A stretch of 30,381 nt of DNA, taken from IMG/VR virus record IMGVR_UViG_3300046542_000607, positions 1 through 30,381 of that record; one strand, given 5' to 3'. Below the pieces are notes generated by a model. It saw only the letters and a program-made list of their open reading frames with translations, ran no database searches and was not told where the DNA came from. Source of the DNA: a virus. Of this stretch, positions 21,815 through 29,244 are shown piece after piece; position 1 is the stretch's first letter, and every line of letters starts with the position of its first letter. Made by a program: the position numbers and the translations under genes.

Positions 21815-22830
21815 GCGGCCAACTCGACGTTTTCAGTAAACGCGATCTTTTCCAGCTGCTCGATCACATAGCCTTCGTTGCGGCTGTTGTAATCCTCGAC
21901 GCGGGAGCGTTTCGGGTTGTCTACGGTTTGCTTACGCCAGCTGGAGTCCTGGAAGTAGATCGACAGGTTGTCCCAACTGGTGACCAGTACGCCGTTAACC
22001 GGGAAGAACGGCACGCTGAAGCTTGGCAGACCACCATAAGTGGCGATCACCTGGGCGTCCTCGATGCGCTCTTTTTCGGTGGGTGTATCACCCTGCTTGG
22101 CGTACAGCTTGGCCTTGTCGGCCGCCAACAGGTCAGTGCCGATAATGGCGATCAGGTCGCCGCCATCGCGCAGGCGTTCGTCCACCATTTGCTTGGTGTC
22201 ATGCACCAGGGCGTCCAGGTTGGCGTAATCACCGCCCTGCCCCAGGATTACCTTGCCAGCGGTTTTGCCTTCCTTGAGTACCTGCTGTGGGGCTTGCTCG
22301 CGCAGTTGTTGCAGCCAGCCTTTGTTCACGTCCTGCAGCATTGGGTAAGCGGCAATATCGGTCTGCGCAGCGGCTTTCAGGCCGTGGAAACCGACCATGA
22401 TGCGGTCCAGAGCAATCTGTTTCTGCACAGCAGCCGAGTAGCGTTGATGGAAGTCCGGGAACTTGGCCCAGGCGTCGATTTTTGCGTACGGCAGACCCAC
22501 GTCCGACTCGGTGGACGAGAGTTCGTAGGTGGTGTTGTCCAGCTCGGAAGCGTCTTTCGCTTCGCGATCGGTGGTCTTGGTGTTAGTACGGCCAGTCACC
22601 GGGCCGGACACACCGATGAACACCTTCTCACCCTTGATTTCGCTCACGCCGATGACGTTGATGCGCGAAAGGAAGTCCGACTTGGCGGTGATGGCGTCGT
22701 TCAGTTCCTGGGTGATGGACGGCTCAACGCTGAACATCTTGCTGGACAACTCGACGCCGTAGGTTTCGGCCATGGCCAGTTGCATGGCTGCATACATCTT
22801 GGCGCCGTAGGCGCTCAGGGAACGAGCCAT
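21811..22830 (-). CDS. N: Major capsid protein gpN
   Basis: This 339-aa HK97-fold capsid protein of the P2 gpN family shows IGVSGPVTGRTNT, DVNKGWLQQLREQAP, and a C-terminal RNEGYVIEQLEKIAF. It should be trimmed at the N-terminus by the gpO protease encoded one base upstream. It is followed by terminase M with a four-base overlap. Confidence 0.92.
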   Translation of the reverse strand: MARSLSAYGAKMYAAMQLAMAETYGVELSSKMFSVEPSITQELNDAITAKSDFLSRINVIGVSEIKGEKVFIGVSGPVTGRTNTKTTDREAKDASELDNTTYELSSTESDVGLPYAKIDAWAKFPDFHQRYSAAVQKQIALDRIMVGFHGLKAAAQTDIAAYPMLQDVNKGWLQQLREQAPQQVLKEGKTAGKVILGQGGDYANLDALVHDTKQMVDERLRDGGDLIAIIGTDLLAADKAKLYAKQGDTPTEKERIEDAQVIATYGGLPSFSVPFFPVNGVLVTSWDNLSIYFQDSSWRKQTVDNPKRSRVEDYNSRNEGYVIEQLEKIAFTENVELAA

Positions 22831-22831
22831 G

Positions 22832-23758
22832 TCAGAGTACCCGCGCTTTGGTTTTATCGGCTGCGCCGGTGGAACGCGGCAGCTGACGACCGGTGGCAGT
22901 GTTCTGCAACGTGGTGAACTGTTGCTGCAGACTGGTCAGAGCTGCCAACACTGCTTTGTTGGAACTGCCGCCGTTGCGCTTGAATTCGCGTTCTTCTTCG
23001 GCGGTGGTGATGATCTCGTCGACTGCCGCGCTGACGTCATCGATCGGGGCTTGATCGGGTTCTGGCGCGTCTTCGGCAGCAGGCTCAATCACGGCCTGAA
23101 TGCCGGCAGCGACGACCAGCAGCTGGGCCAGCAGGGCTTTCAAAGCCGTTGCGGTAGCTTCATCCATTGGGGGTTTGCTCTCGGTTGGGGTTTGCGGAGT
23201 GGTTTCGGCGGTGGTGTCGTCGATGCCGAAACGCTTGAACAGGCGGGTGAACATGCCGACAAGGCGGCCAATCTCACCCTGCGCTTCGGTTTCGCGCAGA
23301 GGGCCGAGTTCTTGGGAGGCGGCGTAGTACGCATCGCGGTTGGTGCGACTGGAGAAGTAGAGTTCTTGCGTGCCGACGCTGGCGGGTTCGTCGGTGACGG
23401 CGATACCGGTCATGTAGGCTTTGCCACGGCCCCGAAAATTCGGCTTGATCTCGATGCTGGTGAACAGCTTTTCGCCGGCGTCGTTCAGGCGCAGCAGCTT
23501 GTCGTTTGGCTTCAGTTGCGCTTCAAGGGCGACTTGGCCAGGTTCCAGATCGTCCCCCTCCTCGACCAGGCGCACAGCGAAAACCGTTCCGTGAGATCCG
23601 AACCAGCGTTCGTGTTCGCACCAGATAACAGCGGTGTACAAAGTCGGCGTGTAGGTCTCGGCGATGTCGCGCAGTTCCTGGGGAAGGATCTCGCGACCAT
23701 CGACGGTCGGGCCGCTGGTGGCTACACGTTTCCAGTAGGAGACAAGGGAACGGGGCAT
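22832..23758 (-). CDS. O: Capsid scaffold and maturation protease gpO
   Basis: This is a 308-aa protein. Catalytic residues align with P2 gpO D19/H48/S107: D20 in VDGREI, H49 in WCEHERW, S101 in LFTSIEI. EIKPNFRGRGKAYMTGIAVTD is shortened here to IKPNFRGRGKAYMTGIAV. The C-terminal half is acidic, helical scaffold. It is the first gene of the leftward late operon, facing the terminase gene across a 162-bp gap. The RBS is weak. Confidence 0.9.
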   Translation of the reverse strand: MPRSLVSYWKRVATSGPTVDGREILPQELRDIAETYTPTLYTAVIWCEHERWFGSHGTVFAVRLVEEGDDLEPGQVALEAQLKPNDKLLRLNDAGEKLFTSIEIKPNFRGRGKAYMTGIAVTDEPASVGTQELYFSSRTNRDAYYAASQELGPLRETEAQGEIGRLVGMFTRLFKRFGIDDTTAETTPQTPTESKPPMDEATATALKALLAQLLVVAAGIQAVIEPAAEDAPEPDQAPIDDVSAAVDEIITTAEEEREFKRNGGSSNKAVLAALTSLQQQFTTLQNTATGRQLPRSTGAADKTKARVL

Positions 23759-23805
23759 GAGTGGTGGCTGCGCTCAATCGTTGAATGAGCCGCCACGATA
23801 GGGAG

Positions 23806-23827
23806 CCGTTTACCGCCAAACAAACGG
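23806..23827. promoter_or_regulatory. Dyad in the divergent late-promoter region (possible Ogr site)
   Basis: CCGTTT and AAACGG flank 10 bases in the only intergenic region between the divergent O and P genes. The inner GTT-N12-AAC has the same 18-bp span as the P2 Ogr site TGT-N12-ACA, but the half-site differs. The centre is 104 bases from the P start and 59 from the O start. A second hairpin-like repeat (GTGGTGGCT / AGCCGCCAC) lies at 23761-23796. Assignment is tentative. Confidence 0.3.
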
Positions 23828-23920
23828 TTGAAATTCAAGGTTCTCCTATTTTCGAGAGATAGGCGGATCGCAGCATTTAACCTCGCGTTTCCGGGGTTTT
23901 CGCCGCATAGACTGCGGCCC

Positions 23921-25963
23921 ATGAACTACCCGACCGAAGTTAAAGAAGCCGCAAAACGCCTCTACCTGCGCCGCTGTTCGGTGAAGGAAATACAGGCGCA
24001 TTTGAAGCTGCCCAATATCCGAATCGTTTACTACTGGATCCGCCAAGGCGGCTGGGACGAAATGCTGACGGATGAAGAACCGTTGAGCGCGGTCAACCGG
24101 CGAATCACCCTGATCCTGGAAAAGATCGATCCGCTGACGAAAGCCGAACTGGACGAACTGGAGCGGCTGACAAGCCTGCTTGAACGGCTGAAAAAACTTG
24201 CGGCCAAGCCTGCACAGACAGCGCCGTCGGACGCCCCGGGCGAGCCTCGCGAACGCCAGCCTGGTCAACGTCGTGAACGCGGCGAAGGCGGCGGCAAGAA
24301 GCGCGAAAAGAAGGCCAAGAACGACGTCGGCGGCCTGACCGAAGTGGACTTCCTCGATAAATTCATCTCGAAGATGTACGGCTACCAGAAAGAGCTGTTC
24401 GAGGCGAAACAAAACCCGCTGACACGCCGCGTCCGGAACATCCTCAAAAGCCGACAGGTCGGCCTGACCTATTACTTCGCCGGCGAAGCGTTCATGGACG
24501 CCGTGCTAAGCGGTGACAACCAGGTGTTTCTGTCTGCCAGCCGATCGCAGTCCGAGATCTTCCGCAGCTACATCATCCAGTTTGCCCAGCAGTGGTTCGG
24601 CATCGAGCTTACGGGCAACCCGATCACGCTCAGCAACGGCGCCGAACTGCGCTTTCTCAGCACCAACAGCAGCACCGCCCAGGGCTATCACGGCCACGTC
24701 TACGTGGACGAATATTTCTGGATCCGCGACTTCGAAAAACTCAGCACCGTGGCCAGCGCCATGGGCACACACAAGAAGTGGCGCAAAACCTATTTTTCGA
24801 CCCCCAGCGCCGTGTCGCACCAGGCGTACCCATTCTGGTCAGGTGAGGAATTCCGCAACAGCAAACGCGGCAAGAAGGCCGGCGGTGTATGGCCCAGCGA
24901 AGCGGCTTACAAGCAGGGTGCGCTGTGCCCTGATGGCCAATGGCGCAAGACGATCACCCTGGACGATGCGATCGCCGGCGGCTGCGATCTGTTCGACCTG
25001 GAGCAGCTGCAGCTGGAGTACGACGAGGACAAATTTCAGCAGCTGTTCTACTGCAAATTCATCGACAGCACCCAAAGCGCGTTCAGCCTCAAGGATCTGG
25101 AGCGCTGCTACTCGGATCTGTCGTTGTGGGAGGACTACAACGCGGAGCTGGATCGACCGTTCGGCAACAGCCCGGTCTGGCTTGGCTACGACCCAAGCCG
25201 CACCCGCGACGACGCCACCTGTGTGGTCATCGCGCCGCCACTCGAACCCGGGGCGAAGTTCCGGATCCTGGAGAAGCACAGCTGGCGTGGCCACTCGTTC
25301 ACCTACCAGGCTGCTCAGGTCAAGAAGCTGACCGAGCGCTTCAACGTCCAGCACATCGGCATTGACGTCACCGGCGTGGGTTATGGCGTGTTCGATCTGG
25401 TGCGCGACTTCTACGCCAAGGCAACACCGATTCACTACAGCCTTGAGGCGAAAAACGCACTGGTGCTCAAAGCCCAGGACACGATCCAGGGCAGTCGCAT
25501 CGAGTGGGACGCCGGCTGGACCGATATCGCCCAGGCATTCCTGACCATCAAGCGCGGCGCCACCAACAGTGGCCAGATCACCTACAGCGCATCGCGTACC
25601 GAAGCCACCGGTCACGCCGACATTGCCTGGGCGGTGATGCACGCCCTGTCCAATGAACCTTTGAACACCAACAAGCGGCGTCGCAGCCGCTACGTCACGA
25701 GTAACCAGAGCAGCCATGGCCAACCGCAAGCGCAGAAAACAACACGTAGCCCAACCAACGCAGCAACCGATGCGCTCGTTTACGTTCGGGGAGCCGGAAC
25801 AGGTGCTGTCCGGCAACATCGGCGAGTATGTGGGCGTGTTCCCCAGCGACGACGGCAAGATCTACAAACCTCCGGTGTCACGGGCTGGTCTGGCCAAGCT
25901 GCTGCGCGCCAACGCGCACCACGGCGCCATTCCAAAATTCAAACGCAACCTGCTGTTGCGTGA
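23921..25963 (+). CDS. P: Terminase large subunit gpP (ATPase/nuclease), with odd C-terminal tail
   Basis: This is a 680-aa protein from ATG 23921. It has an N-terminal HTH (SVKEIQAHLKLPNIRIVYYW), an ATPase with LKSRQVGLTYYF (about residue 177) and Walker B VYVDE (about 261), and a nuclease with GYDPSRTRDD (about 423), GIDVTGVGYG (about 480) and HADIAW (about 567). The TTG at 23828 would add 31 residues with no family match. After about residue 597 the frame continues 83 residues of Arg/Gln-rich sequence overlapping the portal gene by 248 bp. A TAA in the -1 frame at 25702 suggests that a 1-base change removed the normal stop. Confidence 0.88.
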   Translation: MNYPTEVKEAAKRLYLRRCSVKEIQAHLKLPNIRIVYYWIRQGGWDEMLTDEEPLSAVNRRITLILEKIDPLTKAELDELERLTSLLERLKKLAAKPAQTAPSDAPGEPRERQPGQRRERGEGGGKKREKKAKNDVGGLTEVDFLDKFISKMYGYQKELFEAKQNPLTRRVRNILKSRQVGLTYYFAGEAFMDAVLSGDNQVFLSASRSQSEIFRSYIIQFAQQWFGIELTGNPITLSNGAELRFLSTNSSTAQGYHGHVYVDEYFWIRDFEKLSTVASAMGTHKKWRKTYFSTPSAVSHQAYPFWSGEEFRNSKRGKKAGGVWPSEAAYKQGALCPDGQWRKTITLDDAIAGGCDLFDLEQLQLEYDEDKFQQLFYCKFIDSTQSAFSLKDLERCYSDLSLWEDYNAELDRPFGNSPVWLGYDPSRTRDDATCVVIAPPLEPGAKFRILEKHSWRGHSFTYQAAQVKKLTERFNVQHIGIDVTGVGYGVFDLVRDFYAKATPIHYSLEAKNALVLKAQDTIQGSRIEWDAGWTDIAQAFLTIKRGATNSGQITYSASRTEATGHADIAWAVMHALSNEPLNTNKRRRSRYVTSNQSSHGQPQAQKTTRSPTNAATDALVYVRGAGTGAVRQHRRVCGRVPQRRRQDLQTSGVTGWSGQAAARQRAPRRHSKIQTQPAVA

Positions 25964-26723
25964 GTTCATCCCGTCGGCAGGCTGCAGCACGGAAACGATG
26001 GGGCGTGCAGGGCTGGACTACATGGTTTTTGGCGAATCGTATTTCTACAACGACACCAATGCATTCGGACAGGTACTGGAGCTGCAGCATCTTCCGGCCA
26101 TCAACATGCGGGTGAAGGTCGACGGCGGTTTCGTGATGCTGCTGCCCGACAACAAGGAAATGGAGTTCGAACAACACGAGATCTCCCACGTCCTGGACTA
26201 CGACGTGGAACAGAACATTTACGGGATTCCCGACTATTTGGGCGGCCTGCAGGCGCTGCTGCTCAATGAAGCGGCCACCCTCTTCCGCCGTCGGTACTAC
26301 AGCAACGGCGCGCACGCCGGCTACATCTTCTACACCAACGATCCTGACCTGACCGAAGAGGACGAAGACGAGCTGCGCGCGCAGATCAGTGCCAGCAAGG
26401 GCGTGGGCAACTTCCGGTCGATGTTCGTCAACATCCCCAACGGCAAGGAAAACGCGATTCAGATCATCCCCGTGGGTGACTTTCAGGCGAAAGACGAACT
26501 GGAGAAGGTGAAGAACATCACCCGAAACGACGTTATCGCCGCCTGGCGTATGAACCCGGCACTGGCCGGCATCATCCCGGAAAACACCGGCGGTTTCGGG
26601 GACATCGAAAAGATTGATCGTGTGTACACAAGCAACGAAATCCAACCGATCTGCCAGTTGTTCAACCAGCTTAATGACAAGCTGCGAGAAGACAGGCGCT
26701 TTAGCTGGAAACCTGTTCCATAA
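25716..26723 (+). CDS. Q: Portal protein gpQ
   Basis: This 335-aa protein of the P2 gpQ portal family has motifs FTFGEPEQVL, VFGESYFY, NIYGIPDYLGG and WRMNPALAGIIPENTGGFGD. It forms the dodecameric ring at the capsid vertex through which DNA enters. The start lies within the extended terminase frame. Without that extension the genes would be about 11 bases apart, as in relatives. Confidence 0.93.
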   Translation: MANRKRRKQHVAQPTQQPMRSFTFGEPEQVLSGNIGEYVGVFPSDDGKIYKPPVSRAGLAKLLRANAHHGAIPKFKRNLLLREFIPSAGCSTETMGRAGLDYMVFGESYFYNDTNAFGQVLELQHLPAINMRVKVDGGFVMLLPDNKEMEFEQHEISHVLDYDVEQNIYGIPDYLGGLQALLLNEAATLFRRRYYSNGAHAGYIFYTNDPDLTEEDEDELRAQISASKGVGNFRSMFVNIPNGKENAIQIIPVGDFQAKDELEKVKNITRNDVIAAWRMNPALAGIIPENTGGFGDIEKIDRVYTSNEIQPICQLFNQLNDKLREDRRFSWKPVP

Positions 26724-26819
26724 GCAGTGGATACCACTACATGATCAGCCAAGCAGAGAGAAAGCCACTACAAAATATGGCAATATGGTGGCGATCAGCT
26801 GCCCCTGGGGAGGGACACA

Positions 26820-27077
26820 ATGAGAGTTGTATGCAATTGCGGACACAAGGGCCGGATTGCCTCGCGGGAAGAGGTAACCAGAGCCTTTGTAAAACTGTAC
26901 TGCCAGTGCCTGGACGCAAAGTGCGGGCACACATGGGTGGCAAATCTGACGTTCTCGCACACGCTCAGTCCGTCATCGCAGACATTCGAGCGGATGCTGA
27001 TCGATCGCTTGCGGGAAATGCCCCGAGCGAAGCAGCGGGAGCTTTTCGAGCAGTTGGGATCGCAGGCGGTGGCATAG
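26820..27077 (+). CDS. ogr: Ogr/Delta-type zinc-finger late activator
   Basis: This 85-aa protein has the Ogr signature: C5-x-C7 near the N-terminus, C30-x4-C35, then GHTWVANLTFSHTLSPS. Ogr proteins activate phage late promoters by contacting the RNA polymerase alpha subunit. A strong RBS (GGGAGGG) precedes the ATG. It follows the portal by 96 bp, whereas in P2 ogr is at the far end of gene D, so its location here is different. The likely target is the O/P intergenic region. Confidence 0.88.
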   Translation: MRVVCNCGHKGRIASREEVTRAFVKLYCQCLDAKCGHTWVANLTFSHTLSPSSQTFERMLIDRLREMPRAKQRELFEQLGSQAVA

Positions 27078-27132
27078 TTACAAACCGCCAACGCTATAGC
27101 GCCGGCGATCGGGATCATTCAAGGAATGACGG

Positions 27133-27318
27133 TCAGCCCTCAACTTTCTCCTTTGGGTTGATTGCCAGTATCTCGGCCACGCGACGAACCTGTTGCTGTT
27201 CAATGCGGCTCAGCCGGCGATACAGATCGATCAGTCGACGCTCAATGTCCGTGAGTACGGTAGTTTCCGACCCGGCGTGTTCGAGGTTGATGTGATCGTT
27301 CTTCTTGCGATCCAACAT
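27133..27318 (-). CDS. Mini-protein resembling the repressor C-terminal segment
   Basis: This is a 61-aa protein with a good RBS (GGAG, 8 bases before ATG). Its residues LTDIERRLIDLYRRLSRI and QQQVRRVAEILA align without gaps to the C-terminus of the XRE repressor encoded next to it (LTEVEDCLVNQF, DQKAIRRILEAMA), with 10 identities and about 9 conservative changes over 34 positions. It has no HTH. A 9-bp inverted repeat overlaps its RBS. It may modulate the repressor by mixed oligomers; this is inference. Confidence 0.7.
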   Translation of the reverse strand: MLDRKKNDHINLEHAGSETTVLTDIERRLIDLYRRLSRIEQQQVRRVAEILAINPKEKVEG

Positions 27319-27328
27319 GCTAACTACT

Positions 27329-27360
27329 CCATAAAGTGCATTGCTGAATGGACTTTATGG
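27329..27360 (-). promoter_or_regulatory. Hairpin covering the RBS of the mini-protein gene
   Basis: On the minus strand CCATAAAGT and ACTTTATGG are perfect 9-base arms separated by 14 bases. The second arm ends in the GG of the GGAG Shine-Dalgarno for the gene starting at 27318. The hairpin would hinder ribosome loading on transcripts running through from the repressor gene. It could equally be a protein-binding dyad. Confidence 0.45.
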
Positions 27361-27420
27361 GGGGTGCGCAACTGCATTGGAATAAGAGATACCCCAATCA
27401 CTGTGCGGGATTGTTGCGAG

Positions 27421-27771
27421 TTAAGACCGGTGCCTGGCGACGTCGTCGGCCATCGCTTCAAGGATGCGGCGAATAGCCTTTTGGTCATCCTCTGGAATGC
27501 TTCGGAACTGGTTTACCAGACAGTCTTCGACTTCCGTCAGTGCTTCATTCGCCAACGTCTTTCGCGATCCGTGAACGATATACGCAACGTCAAAATCGAG
27601 CAGAGAGTTAGCAAGGCTCAGGTAGGACGCAGGCGCATCACTCGCACCCGATTCGTAGTTGCCTTGGGTACGTTTAGACACGCCAAGTTTTTCAGCCAGT
27701 TGATCTTGAGTCAGGCCAGCACCGGCGCGAAGTTCCCGCAGCCTGGCGCCGATCTCTTCAGAAAGAGTCAA
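27421..27771 (-). CDS. XRE-family phage repressor (CI-like)
   Basis: This 116-aa protein is read from TTG 27771 (MTLSEEIGARLREL), with GTGGA 6 bases upstream. A GTG at 27813 would add 14 Cys-rich residues and cross the operator region. HTH_3 spans about residues 5-60 (LTQDQLAEKLGVSKRTQGNYESG shortened to LTQDQLAEKLGVSKRTQ). The C-terminus is a short helical segment with no LexA/S24 peptidase domain, so RecA-driven self-cleavage is unlikely. It faces the Cro-like gene across about 84 bp of operator DNA. Confidence 0.87.
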   Translation of the reverse strand: MTLSEEIGARLRELRAGAGLTQDQLAEKLGVSKRTQGNYESGASDAPASYLSLANSLLDFDVAYIVHGSRKTLANEALTEVEDCLVNQFRSIPEDDQKAIRRILEAMADDVARHRS

Positions 27772-27789
27772 TATTTTTCCACTCGCATA

Positions 27790-27815
27790 TTTACATTGGC
27801 AGTTTTTTGCCACAT
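27790..27815. promoter_or_regulatory. Candidate operator between repressor and Cro-like genes
   Basis: The region holds TGGCA and TGCCA around a 6-base T-rich centre, with ACATT/AATGT-like flanks, in the 84-bp divergent gap. This is where the repressor and the Cro-like protein should compete. The promoters themselves are not clear by eye. Confidence 0.4.
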
Positions 27816-27855
27816 TCTGCGCTCGTCATCACACGAAAACGCAGAGATTTGCACT

Positions 27856-28068
27856 ATGCCGAACACAAGCATCACCGAGCAAGCCCGCAAAAAAGCCCGT
27901 GAAGCGCTGGAGAAGCGCGGTCAGTCCGCGAAAGATTTTGCTGCTATGCACAACCTGAGTCCCAGCACTGTTTATGCGGTGCTGAGTGGACAGAGCCAAT
28001 GTCGCCGTGGGGAGGCACACCGAGCCGCCGTTTTATTAGGCGTCAAACAAGGTGTGATCGAACAGTAA
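27856..28068 (+). CDS. Cro-like DNA-binding protein (BcepMu gp16 family)
   Basis: This 70-aa protein from ATG 27856 has the arrangement KKAREALEKRGQSAKDFA, SPSTVYAVLSGQ, then RRGEAHRAAVLLGVK, matching the BcepMu gp16 family of small phage HTH proteins. It is the first gene of the rightward early operon, directly opposite the repressor, so a Cro-type role in the lytic switch is likely. A longer open frame starting at 27193 is a shadow across the repressor genes. Confidence 0.85.
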   Translation: MPNTSITEQARKKAREALEKRGQSAKDFAAMHNLSPSTVYAVLSGQSQCRRGEAHRAAVLLGVKQGVIEQ

Positions 28069-28097
28069 TGGCATGGGCCAACAGGGAAAAGTAGAAG

Positions 28098-28571
28098 TTG
28101 AAAAGTCCAATCCTAGACACCCGCAAACAAGTCATGAGCGAGATCATCCGCAGTTACACCGGCGGACGCGAAGCCGCTGCTGCGCGCTTGGGTCTGAAGC
28201 TCAAAAAATTCGACAACCATGCCTACGAAAATGCTGGTTGCAGTCCCCTCAGCGACTTACAAGTTTTCATGCTTGAGCAGGACTGTGGAACTCAGCACTT
28301 CCCCACGTACGTCGCGTCGATGTATGGGGGACTGTTCGTACCGGTGGCCGATCCTGAAACGCTCGACAATGTCGAACTCTACAAACGCTCCGTGCAGGTT
28401 TCTGCAAAGCGAGGGTGTGTTGATCAAGCAATTGCCGCCGCTCTAGAAGACGGTTCGATCAGTGATGAAGAAGCTGAATTCATCATGGACGCGCATAACC
28501 TCCACGTAGCAGCAAGGCACGCAGAAGTGCTGGCTGCCATCGCTCTCTACCGCGCAGGAAAGGCTCAATGA
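28098..28571 (+). CDS. YmfL/CII-type phage regulatory protein
   Basis: This is a 157-aa protein from TTG 28098; the ATG at 28134 lacks an RBS and would remove the conserved LDTRKQ start. Segments GGREAAAARLGLKLKKFDNHAY and LSDLQVFMLEQ (first shortened to REAAAARLGLKLKKF) match the YmfL/phage CII regulator family with an N-terminal HTH. The C-terminal half is helical. Its stop overlaps the next start by ATGA. Likely a CII-like activator or modulator of the lysogeny decision. Confidence 0.8.
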   Translation: MKSPILDTRKQVMSEIIRSYTGGREAAAARLGLKLKKFDNHAYENAGCSPLSDLQVFMLEQDCGTQHFPTYVASMYGGLFVPVADPETLDNVELYKRSVQVSAKRGCVDQAIAAALEDGSISDEEAEFIMDAHNLHVAARHAEVLAAIALYRAGKAQ

Positions 28572-28933
28572 ACAATTTGTCTGCAGTACCGGAATACCAG
28601 GATGTCCTGCAGAGCGCCGCGCTGGCGTTTCTTGAGCGTCACCACTGCGAACACCTGAGCGACGATCAGCAACTATTCAGCCGGGCTGTTCAGCACCTGG
28701 TTGCAGACTACGACGTGCAAACGCAGGTCGCTGAAAAGATCGTTCACCTGGCAGGCAGCACTATGGTCGCCGTTCGCGATCGGCAACGCCTGAACGTCCA
28801 GAGCAGCACGTCGACGCACACCGTGATCGTTGATCCGGTCACCGGCCGACAATGGGCCGTACCGGTCAGCCTCATCTATGAGCGAATCATCAACGCGCCG
28901 GACCTTGGCCGCTTTCGCTTAGCCAACTCGTAA
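28568..28933 (+). CDS. Early phage protein of unknown function
   Basis: This is a 121-aa soluble protein coupled to the YmfL-like gene by ATGA. A helical N-terminal region (YQDVLQSAALAFLERH) is followed by a small beta segment (HTVIVDPVTGRQWAVPV). No family recognised. Its position between regulators and the primase suggests an early function such as replication support. Confidence 0.7.
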   Translation: MNNLSAVPEYQDVLQSAALAFLERHHCEHLSDDQQLFSRAVQHLVADYDVQTQVAEKIVHLAGSTMVAVRDRQRLNVQSSTSTHTVIVDPVTGRQWAVPVSLIYERIINAPDLGRFRLANS

Positions 28934-29008
28934 CACCACCCCTCAAACAAACGCCTGCCCCGCACTCCGTGGGTTTGGGTGAGCTGCGCCCGAAATCGAG
29001 GTTTCAAG

Positions 29009-29242
29009 ATGGGAAACGCCGTAATTCTGACCACCCAGCTGCCACCTGCAGAGGCCGAAGCACTTCTGGCTGCGATGCGTGAGCAGTACCGCTTGAGCCT
29101 CAACGGCTACTGGTACGCGGATGAATACCGGTATGTCCCGCAAGAAAAACGGCACAGCTCGATCCTCGAAAGAACTCCGGTGATGGCCGCCCAGAAACGC
29201 CTGATGGCCGCCCTCACCCTCAGCCTCAAAGCAGTGAAGTAA
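29009..29242 (+). CDS. Small early phage protein of unknown function
   Basis: This 77-aa protein starts at ATG 29009 (MGNAVILTTQLPPAEAE), with GAGG 10 bases upstream; the frame above has no RBS. It is helical, with a Tyr/Trp-rich middle (SLNGYWYADEYRYVPQ). The TAA is 2 bases before the primase ATG, so the two are co-translated. No function assigned. Confidence 0.65.
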   Translation: MGNAVILTTQLPPAEAEALLAAMREQYRLSLNGYWYADEYRYVPQEKRHSSILERTPVMAAQKRLMAALTLSLKAVK

Positions 29243-29244
29243 TC

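Noticed and set aside
23828-23920. TTG-started extension of the terminase
   Set aside because: The extra 31 residues do not fit the gpP N-terminus, and they would remove the divergent promoter region.
26741-27295. 184-codon ORF over the Ogr-like gene
   Set aside because: The Ogr gene in another frame has a strong RBS and conserved Cys motif; this frame is a shadow.
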